DNA of 26,699 bases from IMCC26256 sp037146835 (GTDB lineage Bacteria > Actinomycetota > Acidimicrobiia > IMCC26256), in contig JBAWWI010000022.1 of NCBI GenBank assembly GCA_037146835.1, forward strand, positions 1-26,699. The letters are read 5' to 3'. This document shows positions 7,692 through 16,287 of the stretch, piece by piece (position 1 is the stretch's first letter; each line of letters begins with the position of its first letter). The position numbers and the translations under genes were made by a program. Under the pieces are notes generated by a model, which made no database searches, was not told the origin of the DNA, and saw nothing but the letters and a program-made list of their open reading frames with translations.

Positions 7692-9095
7692 GTGGTTGAT
7701 CAATCAATAGGCAACAAGAGCCCGGAGGAGAGCGGCGACGATCCTGGGTTAACCGCCCCATCTGGACTTATCGGAAGAATCAAGGAGGCCCTACCGGAGG
7801 GCACCTTCGCAGTTGGGGCAGGGCTCATAGTCGCTGCGATTACTGCATACCTCTTCGTGATCGTGACCCTTAATGCGCTCAGTGCAAAAGAGAAATCTGG
7901 CTTCAGCGCGTTCTGGGCACTTGTCTTTGTTGCCGGAGTCGGATTCTTCCTACCTATCGAGCAAGAAGTCAGCAGGGCAATTGCAGCGCGTCGGGCCCAG
8001 GGCCTTGGAGCAGGGCCGCTTGTAAAGCGCGCCGCTAGCCTCGCTTTCGGGCTTCTTGTTCTGCTCTTGGTCACAATTACAAGCGTTGAACTCGTCGGAA
8101 ATCACATCATTAGCGATGAGTTTTTCCATGGCAATCAAGGTCTTGTCTGGGCGCTAGAGCTCTCCTTGGTTGGGTTCTTCTGCATGCACCTAACCCGTGG
8201 AGTGCTCTCCGGGAATGGCAGATTCAGGCCGTACGGCGAGATGATGGGGGCAGAGGGAATATTCCGACTCGCCGGAGCCATCGCCTTAGCCGTAATCGGG
8301 GCAAAGGTCGCGGGCCTGTTCGGGCTCTGCTTGGCAATCTCACCCTTCCTAGCCGTTGCTGTAGCAATGCGTTCCCAACGGGGCCTTCTAACAGACGGCC
8401 CGCCAGCGCCGTATAGCGAACTCTCAACAGCGCTCGGCTGGCTATTAATGGGCTCCGTCTTCATGCAGGTTCTTGGCTACACGCCACTTCTTGGAGTAAG
8501 CCTCCTCGGCACTGGCGACCCGAAAAAAGACATCGCTATCAGAGCAACTTTCGCCTCCGCTTTCTTCATAGCGCGCATCCCCGTATTGCTGTTCCAAGCG
8601 GTCCAAGGAACCTTGCTACCAAAACTCGCTGGCCTTGCAGGGGCGGGCAAGTCCCAAGATTTTCGAGATGGACTCATGCGCCTACTCGCAGTAGTAACCG
8701 GAATCGCTGCGCTTGGAACACTTGCAGCATTCACAGTCGGCCCTATCGCAGGGCGCATCCTGTTCAAAGACTTTGATATGAGCGCTCTCAACTTGGGGCT
8801 GCTTGCGGCGGGTTCCGGAGCATTCATCATTGCGCTCACAATCGCGCAGGCCTTGATTGCACTCAACGCATACCCGAGAGTCGCGTTCTCTTGGGTTGCC
8901 GGAGTCGCAGGGTTTGCTGTCGTCTGCTCTCTAATTACCGATGTTTTTCTGCGAGTCGAACTTGGTTTTCTTGCAGGGGCAGCTGTTGCCTGCGCCTTAA
9001 TGCTTCTGCAGTTGCAACGCGTAATGCACGCGGGCCTGCCTATCTCGGCGCAGTCACTTCTTGAAGCAATCGAACATGAGCCACTTGAGCTCTGA
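7692..9095 (+). CDS. MOP-superfamily flippase (Wzx-like)
   Basis: A membrane protein of 467 residues with about 12 hydrophobic helices, starting near residue 38 after a polar Ser/Glu/Asp-rich N-terminus. The overall layout is that of Wzx/MurJ/RfbX-type lipid-linked sugar flippases; paired helices are linked by short basic loops, and a PLLGVSLLGTGDPKKDIAI segment in mid-protein is in the style of the family. I chose the GTG at 7692; the frame is open further upstream over the lpdA start, but that part is basic and looks non-coding. It is divergent from the lpdA operon across about 130 bp. The three glycosyltransferase genes that follow overlap or nearly touch each other and the first overlaps this one, so it probably flips the undecaprenyl-linked glycan they assemble. 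No single diagnostic motif was seen, so the assignment rests on topology and context. Confidence 0.8.
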   Translation: MVDQSIGNKSPEESGDDPGLTAPSGLIGRIKEALPEGTFAVGAGLIVAAITAYLFVIVTLNALSAKEKSGFSAFWALVFVAGVGFFLPIEQEVSRAIAARRAQGLGAGPLVKRAASLAFGLLVLLLVTITSVELVGNHIISDEFFHGNQGLVWALELSLVGFFCMHLTRGVLSGNGRFRPYGEMMGAEGIFRLAGAIALAVIGAKVAGLFGLCLAISPFLAVAVAMRSQRGLLTDGPPAPYSELSTALGWLLMGSVFMQVLGYTPLLGVSLLGTGDPKKDIAIRATFASAFFIARIPVLLFQAVQGTLLPKLAGLAGAGKSQDFRDGLMRLLAVVTGIAALGTLAAFTVGPIAGRILFKDFDMSALNLGLLAAGSGAFIIALTIAQALIALNAYPRVAFSWVAGVAGFAVVCSLITDVFLRVELGFLAGAAVACALMLLQLQRVMHAGLPISAQSLLEAIEHEPLEL

Positions 9096-10227
9096 GGTGC
9101 CAGCAAGCGAACAAGCGAATCGCAACGAAATTCGAGTCGCTCTAGACGCCACTCCTCTGTTAGGAGACCGAACCGGCATCGGGGAGGTTGTAGGCGGAAT
9201 TATTCAGGAGCTCGCATCACGTGAGGGAGTAGCAATCAGTGCTTACGCTCTCACCCTTAGAGGGAGGCGCGATCTAGAGGCGGCTCTCCCTAAGGGCGTG
9301 GAGAGCGCAACACGACCAATTCCAGCTCGATGGGTTAGGCGAAGATGGCTACGGAGCGACTCGCCGAGAATTGAGCGATGGACTGGGCCTATTGACGTAG
9401 TGCATGCAACAAATTACGTAGCGCCTCCGGCAAAAGTGCCTGTAATTGTCTCGGTATATGACCTAACAGTTCTACGTTTTCCAGAGCTCTGCAGACCGGA
9501 TACCCTCGAATACCCAGCACTCCTGAAGCGCGCCATTCAGCGCGGAGCAATTCTTCATGCACCTAGTAACGCAATCGCTGAGGAGCTCATTAGCGAACTG
9601 GGAGCTCCCGAAGATCGCGTTGTCACCATTCCGCTCGGGTTACCGCATGTTTACGGTGGTGATCCTGATGCCGGGCGCGCAGTCGCTCGAGCGACGCGTT
9701 ATGTGCTCACTCTCGGGAGCATTGACCCGCGCAAGAATCTTCCAGGCTTGGTAGATGCGTTCAATATCCTCGCGTCAAATGACGCAAGCGTTCACCTTGT
9801 GCACGCGGGGCCCTCGGGCTGGGACGGCGGCGCATTTGAATTATCTATTCACAACTCCCCCTACAAAGATCGCATCCGTGTTCTTGGTTACGTAGACGCC
9901 GATACTCGCGCCAACCTCCTAGCGGGGGCGAGCGTCTTCGCCTATCCATCTCTATACGAAGGGTTCGGGTTTCCGCCCTTAGAGGCTATGGCTACCGGGG
10001 TTCCAGTCGTCGCCACTTCAGTAGGTTCACTCCCCGAGGTACTAGGCGAGGGCGCTTGTTTTGTAGATGCAGACGATGCCGATGCTCTCGCCAGCGCTCT
10101 CGCTCAACTTCTCTCTGACAACAAGACTAGAGAGAGCCTCATACGGAGAGGCTCCGCTATTTCCGAGGGCTATTCATGGTCAAAAACCGCTGATGCCCTA
10201 ATTAGCCTCTATCGTTCGCTCGCATGA
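9076..10227 (+). CDS. GT4 family glycosyltransferase, first of three
   Basis: A GT-B fold sugar transferase of 383 residues from the chosen ATG. The N-terminal domain begins IRVALDATPLLGDRTGIGEV, typical of the mannosyl/rhamnosyl transferase group. It has DVVHATNYV and VSVYDLTVLRFPE, a domain link at LTLGSIDPRKN, and the C-terminal donor site EGFGFPPLEAMATGVPVVAT with the E(x7)E pair of retaining GT4 enzymes. The ATG at 9076 lies inside the end of the flippase gene; a TTG at 9061 and a GTG at 9097 are alternatives, and the conserved domain starts only around 9130, so any of the three works. The stop overlaps the next glycosyltransferase start by 4 nt. The sugar and linkage are unknown. Confidence 0.9.
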   Translation: MSHLSSEVPASEQANRNEIRVALDATPLLGDRTGIGEVVGGIIQELASREGVAISAYALTLRGRRDLEAALPKGVESATRPIPARWVRRRWLRSDSPRIERWTGPIDVVHATNYVAPPAKVPVIVSVYDLTVLRFPELCRPDTLEYPALLKRAIQRGAILHAPSNAIAEELISELGAPEDRVVTIPLGLPHVYGGDPDAGRAVARATRYVLTLGSIDPRKNLPGLVDAFNILASNDASVHLVHAGPSGWDGGAFELSIHNSPYKDRIRVLGYVDADTRANLLAGASVFAYPSLYEGFGFPPLEAMATGVPVVATSVGSLPEVLGEGACFVDADDADALASALAQLLSDNKTRESLIRRGSAISEGYSWSKTADALISLYRSLA

Positions 10228-11333
10228 GAGTTGCTCTTCACGTTGGACAGTTACGCCAAAAAGTTCCAGGCGGGATAGGGCGTTACACAGAGGCGCTATG
10301 CAGGGAGATACCTGAGTTTGGTGTTGACCTTCTAACTTTTGCCGCCGGTTCAGTACCAGCGCGCGATGGAGTGACTCTCCCAGGGCTCACCGATCTTGGT
10401 CTCCCACACGACGGTGCCAGGTATGAACTTTGGCACCGACTTCGTAGGCCGCGCCTTCCATTCGCAGCTGACGTGGTTCATGCTCCAAGCCTTGCCGTAC
10501 CACCGCGATCGGATTCTGCGCTTGTTGTCACTATCCATGATGTCGCATTCCTGAATCACCCAGAACTCTTCACGCGTCGCGGCGTCTCTTTTCACAAAGC
10601 TGGACTCGCAATCGCGGGAAAAGAGGCGGATGCGATTATCACTGCCTCGTCTTTTGTTGGGAGGCAGCTCATTAATCTCGGATTTGATGAGAAGCGCATC
10701 CACGTGATCCCCCATGGTGTCACCCTCGCTCCCACTGCCGACCGGAGCGACGCTGAGAGGCGGCTAGCGGCTCTTGGAATCTCTCCACCGTTCATTCTGC
10801 AGGTCGGAACAGTTGAGCCGCGTAAAGGCGTTGACACTCTCATCGCTGCGTTACAACGTGCACGACGCGAGATCCCAACCCTTAGTCTCGTTCTAGCTGG
10901 CCCGCTAGGTTGGGGCGAAGTGGCAGGACTCGATGCACCCGGGGTCCGCTCGCTCGGCCTCGTCGACGACGCTCTCCTCGAGGCCCTTTACAGCACCGCA
11001 TCGGTTACAACTGTTGCATCGCGATCGGAGGGCTTCGGACTCCCCGCACTTGAGGCACTCGCTCACGGGTCTCCGCTAATCGCCTCCGATGCAACGAGCC
11101 TCCCAGAGGTCGTAGCGGGTGCCGGGATTCTTGTGCCACCGGATCATCCTGCTGCATGGAGTAAAGCAATCCTTGACGTCCTGAGAGATGACAACTTTAG
11201 CGACGAGCTCCGGGCACGCGGGCCAAAGCGAGCAGCGATGTTCTCTTGGGAGGCATCGGCCTTAGCGCACTTCAAGGCATATCAAAATGCCATTGAGTCG
11301 CACTCGGATCGCCAACGCGGCCTGCTCCCGTAG
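10224..11333 (+). CDS. GT4 family glycosyltransferase, second of three
   Basis: A protein of 369 residues with GT-B layout. The N-terminus MRVALHVGQLRQKVPGGIGR carries the Gly-rich loop for acceptor binding. It continues with ADVVHAPSLAVPP, VTIHDVAFLNHPE, the domain link LQVGTVEPRKGVDTLIAA, and the donor site SEGFGLPALEALAHGSPLIA with the E(x7)E pair. It is clearly paralogous to both its neighbours, most visibly in the (V/I)xDxxFxxHPE and VGTxEPRK(G/D) segments. The start overlaps the preceding stop (ATGA). It is predicted to be cytoplasmic or membrane-associated and to add one sugar of the repeat unit made by this cluster. Confidence 0.91.
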   Translation: MRVALHVGQLRQKVPGGIGRYTEALCREIPEFGVDLLTFAAGSVPARDGVTLPGLTDLGLPHDGARYELWHRLRRPRLPFAADVVHAPSLAVPPRSDSALVVTIHDVAFLNHPELFTRRGVSFHKAGLAIAGKEADAIITASSFVGRQLINLGFDEKRIHVIPHGVTLAPTADRSDAERRLAALGISPPFILQVGTVEPRKGVDTLIAALQRARREIPTLSLVLAGPLGWGEVAGLDAPGVRSLGLVDDALLEALYSTASVTTVASRSEGFGLPALEALAHGSPLIASDATSLPEVVAGAGILVPPDHPAAWSKAILDVLRDDNFSDELRARGPKRAAMFSWEASALAHFKAYQNAIESHSDRQRGLLP

Positions 11334-11343
11334 ACTCAAGAAT

Positions 11344-12492
11344 GTGAGAGTGCTTCTAGATGTATCGGCAGTTCCAAGTAGACCCGTCGGAGCGGGCGTC
11401 TACACAATTCAAATAGCGCGATCCCTAGACGCACACCCCGAGGTTGATCTCCTGCTAGCTGCGCGCAGCGACGACGAGCAGCGTTGGAGCGAGATCGCAC
11501 CTAGCTCAACGGTCGCAGCAGAGGTGCCCACAAGCAGACCTCAACGTCTTCTTTGGGAGCAGAGTAAAGCTCCAAAGCTCGCGAAGCGTATGAATGCAGA
11601 GCTGTGGCATGGGCCTCATTACACGATGCCGGCACGCCTCCACATCCCTACGGTAGTAACGATTCATGATCTGACATTCTTTGATCACCCCGAGTGGCAC
11701 GAGAGACAAAAAGTCTTATTTTTTCGACGAATGATCCGCCGCTCTGCAAGAAATGCATCTGCACTAATTTGCGTTAGCCAGCACACGAAGAACCGGCTCA
11801 CTGCAGTACTCGATCCGAGTATCCCGATCCATGTCGCTTCGCATGGCGTCGACCACGCACGCTTTCGACCCCTTAAACGGCCCGAGGAGATAGAGGCTGA
11901 CCTCAAGCTTCTCGCGCATAACGGCATTCGCCCTCCTTACGTAGCGTTTGTCGGGACACTTGAGCCGCGCAAGGACATACCTTCGCTAGTCGAGGCGTTC
12001 GCGCGGATTGCCGATGATCATCCAGACCTACGTTTGGTAGTAGCAGGGTCTGACGGGTGGGGAGCGAAAGAAGTGCGCGATTCTGTAGCCCGCAGCGGAT
12101 ACACAACAAGGATTCTTAGGCCCGGTTATCTCCCTGCAGAGGTGCTTGCACCCTTCTTACGCAGAGCATCGGTGGTTGCCTATCCGTCATTGGAGGAGGG
12201 ATTTGGATTACCTGCCCTCGAGGCACTCGCCTCTGGCGCTCCAGTTGTAACCACCACAGGATCCGCTATGGCCGAGGTATGTGGGGATGCTGCGCGCTTG
12301 ACTCCACCGGCGACACCATCCGAATTGGCAGCCGCAATTGCAGGGTTACTAGAAGACGAATCAGCGGCAGACCAACTTCGCACAGCAGGGCCGGAGCGGG
12401 CCTCAACATTTACTTGGGAGCGGGCAACTACCAACCACATCTTGGCCTACCGTGACGCTGCGGAGCAGGTCTTTAAGCGAGTAGGGAATTAG
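11344..12492 (+). CDS. GT4 family glycosyltransferase, third of three
   Basis: A protein of 382 residues from a GTG at 11344, 10 nt after the previous stop. The frame is open further upstream (a TTG about 57 nt earlier), but the family's first beta strand starts right at this GTG: VRVLLDVSAVPSRPVGAGVY. Later segments are AELWHGPHYTMP, VTIHDLTFFDHPEWH, CVSQHTKNRL, VAFVGTLEPRKDIPSLVEA and the donor site EEGFGLPALEALASGAPVVT with the E(x7)E pair. It is nearest to mannosyltransferase-B/WbdB-like GT4 enzymes in style. With the two genes before it, it forms a tandem set of three, probably from gene duplication followed by change of specificity. Confidence 0.9.
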   Translation: MRVLLDVSAVPSRPVGAGVYTIQIARSLDAHPEVDLLLAARSDDEQRWSEIAPSSTVAAEVPTSRPQRLLWEQSKAPKLAKRMNAELWHGPHYTMPARLHIPTVVTIHDLTFFDHPEWHERQKVLFFRRMIRRSARNASALICVSQHTKNRLTAVLDPSIPIHVASHGVDHARFRPLKRPEEIEADLKLLAHNGIRPPYVAFVGTLEPRKDIPSLVEAFARIADDHPDLRLVVAGSDGWGAKEVRDSVARSGYTTRILRPGYLPAEVLAPFLRRASVVAYPSLEEGFGLPALEALASGAPVVTTTGSAMAEVCGDAARLTPPATPSELAAAIAGLLEDESAADQLRTAGPERASTFTWERATTNHILAYRDAAEQVFKRVGN

Positions 12493-12506
12493 GCAGGGAA
12501 ACAGGC

Positions 12507-13412
12507 ATGAAGGTATTAGTAACTGGATCACTCGGCTTTGTAGGCCCTTACCTGACATCTCACCTTGAGTCATCAGGTGATGAAGTAATCGGTCTTGATA
12601 GAGCCGGCCCAGAGGCATTCGATATCACAGACGCTGCGATGGTGCGCGAGCACTTCATGAGCGCGTCACCTGAGATCGTCTATCACTTAGCGGCACTTAG
12701 CCATGTCGGAGAGTCTTGGTCGGCTCCAGAGGTGCAGTTCCGTGTCAACGCGGAGGGCACCCTCAACGTTCTCGCCGCATGCGCATCTCTCGGGGTGCGC
12801 AGAGTCGTTGTGATTGGTTCGTCGGAGGAGTACGGCACCGTTGATGCATCGACACAACTCGCAGATGAATCCACACCGCTTAGACCTGTCACCCCATACG
12901 GTGCCGCCAAGGCAGCGGCAGAGATACTCGCGCTGCAGATGGAGAGGGCAACTGATCTTGAGGTTGTATGCGTGCGTCCATTCCCCCATACCGGGCCTGG
13001 CCAGACTGAGCGATTCTTAGTACCGGCCCTCGCAGGTCGCATCGCACAGGCCGAACGTGATGGCGGCAACGAGGTCGTAATGGGCTCACGACACCCCATG
13101 CGCGATCTCTCCGACGTGCGCGATGTTGTGCGCGCTTATCGTCTGCTCGGGCTCAGCGGAGAGAGCGGGCGCGCGTACAACGTCTGCTCAGGGATCAGTA
13201 CTTCAGTGGGCTCTATTGCAGACATGCTCGCCGCAGCGTCGACGAGCGAGATCACTTTCGTCACGGACCCTGCACTTGTGCGCGCGATCGAGCCTCCACC
13301 ACTTATTGGAGACGCTCAGCTACTTAGAGAGCACACCGGATGGGAGCCAGAGTTCACGCTCTCAGAGACTCTTAGCGATGTTCTCGCTACAAAAAGGTCT
13401 GTTGCTCTGTAA
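12507..13412 (+). CDS. NAD(P)-dependent sugar-nucleotide epimerase/reductase (GDP-6-deoxyhexose type)
   Basis: A 301-residue extended short-chain dehydrogenase. The Rossmann motif is TGSLGFVG at 6-13, catalytic Ser/Thr lies in IGSSEEYG around 103-110, and the Tyr131/Lys135 pair is in PYGAAK. The VRPFPHTGPGQTERFLVPAL block closely resembles the VRPFNHxGPGQ block of GDP-4-keto-6-deoxy-mannose reductase (RMD) and GDP-mannose 4,6-dehydratase. The length fits RMD (about 300) better than the dehydratase (about 340-370). I infer that it completes GDP-rhamnose or a related 6-deoxyhexose donor for the adjacent glycosyltransferases. It starts 14 nt after the third transferase; its end overlaps the end of the convergent hydrolase gene by 26 bp. 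Confidence 0.85.
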   Translation: MKVLVTGSLGFVGPYLTSHLESSGDEVIGLDRAGPEAFDITDAAMVREHFMSASPEIVYHLAALSHVGESWSAPEVQFRVNAEGTLNVLAACASLGVRRVVVIGSSEEYGTVDASTQLADESTPLRPVTPYGAAKAAAEILALQMERATDLEVVCVRPFPHTGPGQTERFLVPALAGRIAQAERDGGNEVVMGSRHPMRDLSDVRDVVRAYRLLGLSGESGRAYNVCSGISTSVGSIADMLAAASTSEITFVTDPALVRAIEPPPLIGDAQLLREHTGWEPEFTLSETLSDVLATKRSVAL

Positions 13413-14214
13413 CTAGTTCGGAGGGTTCGATCGGAGCAGCTTCTAATAGTGGCCCTCCTTGACGATCAAGCCAACCAAGCAGAGTCGCTACTGCTCGCGG
13501 GTCATGGCGAAGTCGGTGACCTGCATGGTAGACAAACCGAATATCTGCAGAGCCATGCGCGTCGGCGAGCTCTATCGCATCGGTAGGGGCCACGATGGTG
13601 TCATCAGATCCATGCAGGATCAAGAACGGTCGGTCTCCAAGTTTTGAGGCCGCAGCTATTGGGGCGAACTCTTTTATCTCTCTCGTCCAACTCGCTGTGT
13701 TGCTAGGGGCATCGGGCTTGCGGAAGACACCCATACGACGTGCATGAGTAAGAAAGCGCGCTGGATCGCGTAGCCAGTCACTCAAATTTGAATGAGCCGC
13801 AAGGGTAGCGACTCCACGCACACGCGAATCCTCTGCGGCGCAGCAGATCGAGAGCGATCCACCAAGCCCTGCGCCGATCAACCACACCTCGGTAACTTCC
13901 GGGCGTGATGCGACCTCATCTATCGCGCAGCGCAGGTCATCCATCCAACCAGAGATCGAGAAGTCTCCGTCAGAACCTCCGGTCCCACGGAAGTTGAAGG
14001 TCAACACCGCCCAGCCAACTTCCTTAGCAATACGATCGGCCAATCCAGGGAAGGTCAATCCAGATGCAATGCGCCCGCGTGGTGGCTGAGGGAAACCATG
14101 AGAGAGAACGATTCCTGGCACCCGTCGCACTCCACTTGGGAGAGCCCAATGCGCGGCAAGGCGAATTGTCTCGTCGCCATTGTCGCCACTCGATACCTCT
14201 ATATGGTCGTCCAC
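13387..14214 (-). CDS. alpha/beta-hydrolase-fold protein with Gly in place of the nucleophile
   Basis: A 275-residue protein with the alpha/beta-hydrolase plan: an oxyanion-type VLSHGFP at 36-42, a strand and turn FNFRGTGGSDG at 73-83, a nucleophile-elbow position at 111-120, an acidic HGSDDTIVAP at 201-210 and a His in AGHRLRHD near 233. At the elbow the sequence is LIGAGLGGS, so Gly116 stands where the family has Ser, Cys or Asp. As read it lacks the normal nucleophile. It could use another residue, act without catalysis, or the base call could be wrong. It is downstream of two small unknown genes and two acyl-CoA dehydrogenases on the same strand, with a 79-nt gap from the nearest. The substrate is unknown. 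Confidence 0.82.
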   Translation of the reverse strand: MDDHIEVSSGDNGDETIRLAAHWALPSGVRRVPGIVLSHGFPQPPRGRIASGLTFPGLADRIAKEVGWAVLTFNFRGTGGSDGDFSISGWMDDLRCAIDEVASRPEVTEVWLIGAGLGGSLSICCAAEDSRVRGVATLAAHSNLSDWLRDPARFLTHARRMGVFRKPDAPSNTASWTREIKEFAPIAAASKLGDRPFLILHGSDDTIVAPTDAIELADAHGSADIRFVYHAGHRLRHDPRAVATLLGWLDRQGGPLLEAAPIEPSELVTEQQTFL

Positions 14215-14293
14215 TGAACCGGCCCCTTCGGCACGCTTACTTCGGTCTCGCTGAGCACCACGACCAGCCGCTATTGGTAGCGACTATCAGGAG

Positions 14294-14518
14294 TTAGAGA
14301 CTCTCTGAATCTTTAGCTTCGCGGATACTGCTATGAGGCTTGTACCCACGGTTTCGCGCTTCGTTGAGGGTATCCGGGCCGAAGCAAATAAAGCGCTCTG
14401 ACTCCATCAGCTCATCGATGATTGCCTTATCAAGGCCAGGGAGATCAAGGTCGTAAACGATTTGGGAACGCTTGTCCCCGACATACTGAAACTCTTCAAA
14501 ACGTATTGGTCGGCTCAT
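14294..14518 (-). CDS. small conserved-looking protein of unknown function
   Basis: A 74-residue, mixed-charge soluble protein that starts MSRPIRFEEFQYVGDKRSQI and has Cys45 in ERFICFGPDTLNEARNRGY. I do not recognise a domain. The amino-acid make-up is protein-like, and an AGGG stretch sits about 9 nt before the ATG. It lies 51 nt after the membrane-anchored gene and 79 nt before the hydrolase gene on the same strand, so it may be in one transcript with them. No membrane segment or metal-binding motif was seen. Called real because of its position, composition and the lack of a competing frame. Confidence 0.62.
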   Translation of the reverse strand: MSRPIRFEEFQYVGDKRSQIVYDLDLPGLDKAIIDELMESERFICFGPDTLNEARNRGYKPHSSIREAKDSESL

Positions 14519-14569
14519 GGCATAGAACCCTAGCGAGAGGAGAAGCGCGAGGCGCGACTCGCGCTTGCC

Positions 14570-15091
14570 TCAGGCACCGGTTGCTGCTTCGCCATCGTCC
14601 GCCGGTCGCCCAACAGCACCAACCCTGCCCAGATAAGCGGTTAAGAGATCGAGGACAGCCTCAACCTGCTCGCTGAGAAATACCGCTACTGAATCACCAG
14701 CATCTAAAGCGTCTTCTCCGCTCTCGCTGCCTTCGTCACCGCTCTCTTCACTACGAGTTGAGCCAGGCGCAGGGATCGACGTCTTAGCGAGCACGAAGTC
14801 GAGAGCATCTACCACGAGCGGCTCTCCGCTATCCCCGGAGGGAGTAGCACGAGCGACTCCTACAGAGACGAGGTACTCGAGAGCGGCATCGAGAATGACG
14901 CGCACATCGTCATGGGTAAGGGTCGCGGCAACTAACGAGTCGAGATTCGCAACTACATACTCGTACGCATCATCGGGGTCGATAACTGCGAGAGGAGGTA
15001 ACTCTTGCATTCGCTGGGCCTCACGAAAAATTAAGACCGCAGCGATTACAAGAATTACAGCAAGTATCAGAACAGCTAAAAGGAGTGTCAT
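14570..15091 (-). CDS. membrane-anchored acidic protein of unknown function
   Basis: A 173-residue protein with one N-terminal helix (MTLLLAVLILAVILVIAAVL, about 2-23) that should act as an uncleaved anchor or signal. A compact region at about 30-100 contains DAYEYVVANLDSLVAATLTH and DVRVILDAALEYLVSVGVA. An acidic Ser/Glu/Gly/Asp linker covers about 110-135, followed by a predicted helical segment SEQVEAVLDLLTAYLGRVGA and a Gly/Ala-rich end. I do not recognise the family. No Shine-Dalgarno is seen before the ATG. It is 50 nt downstream of the second acyl-CoA dehydrogenase on the same strand. Confidence 0.66.
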   Translation of the reverse strand: MTLLLAVLILAVILVIAAVLIFREAQRMQELPPLAVIDPDDAYEYVVANLDSLVAATLTHDDVRVILDAALEYLVSVGVARATPSGDSGEPLVVDALDFVLAKTSIPAPGSTRSEESGDEGSESGEDALDAGDSVAVFLSEQVEAVLDLLTAYLGRVGAVGRPADDGEAATGA

Positions 15092-15141
15092 GTCGTCAAG
15101 GAGCGTCGAGGTTCGCTAGGTGCAGGCCTCGACGCCCCGAC

Positions 15142-16272
15142 TCAGATTCCGATTCGCTGTGCGAGAAGCTCCCGGTGGTAAGTCGCGTCACCAAGGAGAA
15201 TCTCGCTGCTCTTCGCACGCTTGAAGTAGAGGTGCGCGGGGTGCTCCCATGTGAATCCGATTCCACCGTGGATCTGGATGTTCTCAGCGGTTGCGTGGAA
15301 ATACGCGTCTGAGCAGTACGCCTTCGAGAGGCTCGCGACTACGGGCAACTCTTCGTTGTCCTCGCCGGCTGCCCATGCGGAGTAATACGCAGCGCTCTTG
15401 GCCGACTCGACCTCAAGGAGCATGTCCGCACATTTGTGCTTGATGGCCTGGAAGGACCCGATCGGGCGTCCGAACTGAACTCGTACTTTGGCGTACTCAA
15501 CGGACATGTCAAGGACGAACTGAGCGCCACCAGCCATCTCGTTGCTGAGGCAGACCGCAGCCTGGTCAAGTGTCTTGGAGAGTGCAGACCATCCCTGGCC
15601 GGCGGCACCGAGCGGAGTGGCCTTTACGCCAGCAAACTCGAGCTTGGACTGCTTACGCGTCTGGTCCATTGTCGCGAGTGCGGTACGAGTAAGGCCCTTA
15701 GCATCGCCTGCAACCGTGAAGAAGGAGATTCCGGCCTCACCACTGGTACCAGCGGTACGAGCGGCAACAACAATGAGGTCTGCGTTGTTTCCGTCGATGA
15801 CGAACATCTTCGTGCCATCAAGGACCCAAGAGCCGCCATCCTCGCGTGCGATCATCGTGATGCCGTCAGCATCCCAACGACCATTTGGCTCTGTGAATGC
15901 AAGCGTGGCGATGGTCTCACCAGCAGCGATCCCAGGCAGAAGGGCTGCCTTCTCATCCGAGGTGCCGGCGTTGAGGATCGCGTTTGTGGCGAGAGCAACA
16001 GTCGCAAAGTATGGAGAGCAGAGAAGGCGTCGGCCTTGCTCCTCAAAGACGATGGCAAGCTCCACGAAAGAGAAGCCCTGTCCACCAAACTCCTCAGGGA
16101 TGTGAAGGCTCTGCAGACCAAGCTCATTGGCCATCTGCGCCCAGACGTTGGGGTCGTATCCGACCTCAGTGTCCATGAGGCGACGTACCTCTTCCTCTGA
16201 GCTCTTCTCCTCCATGAATCGACGTACTACGTCGCGGAGTTGGTCTTGCTCCTCTGAGAATGCAAAGTTCAT
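15142..16272 (-). CDS. acyl-CoA dehydrogenase, subunit lacking the helix-G Glu
   Basis: A 376-residue FAD enzyme of the acyl-CoA dehydrogenase fold: an N-terminal helical domain, the FAD-contact segment LAFTEPNGRWDADG at 124-137, the beta domain, and the C-terminal helical domain with VQFGRPIGSFQAIKHKCADM and IQIHGGIGFTWEHP. At the helix-G place where its neighbour has LGFERG, this one reads TLDQAAV (Gln237), and the alternative catalytic place near the C-terminus reads EILLGDATY, so neither usual catalytic Glu is present. The gene follows the larger dehydrogenase gene after 15 nt. The pair looks like actinobacterial alpha2beta2 dehydrogenases, where only one subunit carries the base. The substrate is unknown; acyl side chains of steroids or similar bulky CoA esters are possible. 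Confidence 0.92.
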   Translation of the reverse strand: MNFAFSEEQDQLRDVVRRFMEEKSSEEEVRRLMDTEVGYDPNVWAQMANELGLQSLHIPEEFGGQGFSFVELAIVFEEQGRRLLCSPYFATVALATNAILNAGTSDEKAALLPGIAAGETIATLAFTEPNGRWDADGITMIAREDGGSWVLDGTKMFVIDGNNADLIVVAARTAGTSGEAGISFFTVAGDAKGLTRTALATMDQTRKQSKLEFAGVKATPLGAAGQGWSALSKTLDQAAVCLSNEMAGGAQFVLDMSVEYAKVRVQFGRPIGSFQAIKHKCADMLLEVESAKSAAYYSAWAAGEDNEELPVVASLSKAYCSDAYFHATAENIQIHGGIGFTWEHPAHLYFKRAKSSEILLGDATYHRELLAQRIGI

Positions 16273-16287
16273 TTGGTGTTTCCTCTC

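Noticed and set aside
7464..7703. 79-codon version of the peptide gene before lpdA
   Set aside because: The first 48 residues look random and begin inside the flippase gene; the 31-codon form explains the coding-like part.
15436..16200. 254-codon plus-strand open frame opposite the small acyl-CoA dehydrogenase
   Set aside because: It is fully antisense to a gene with clear family motifs, its residues look like a shadow translation, and no motif or ribosome binding site supports it.
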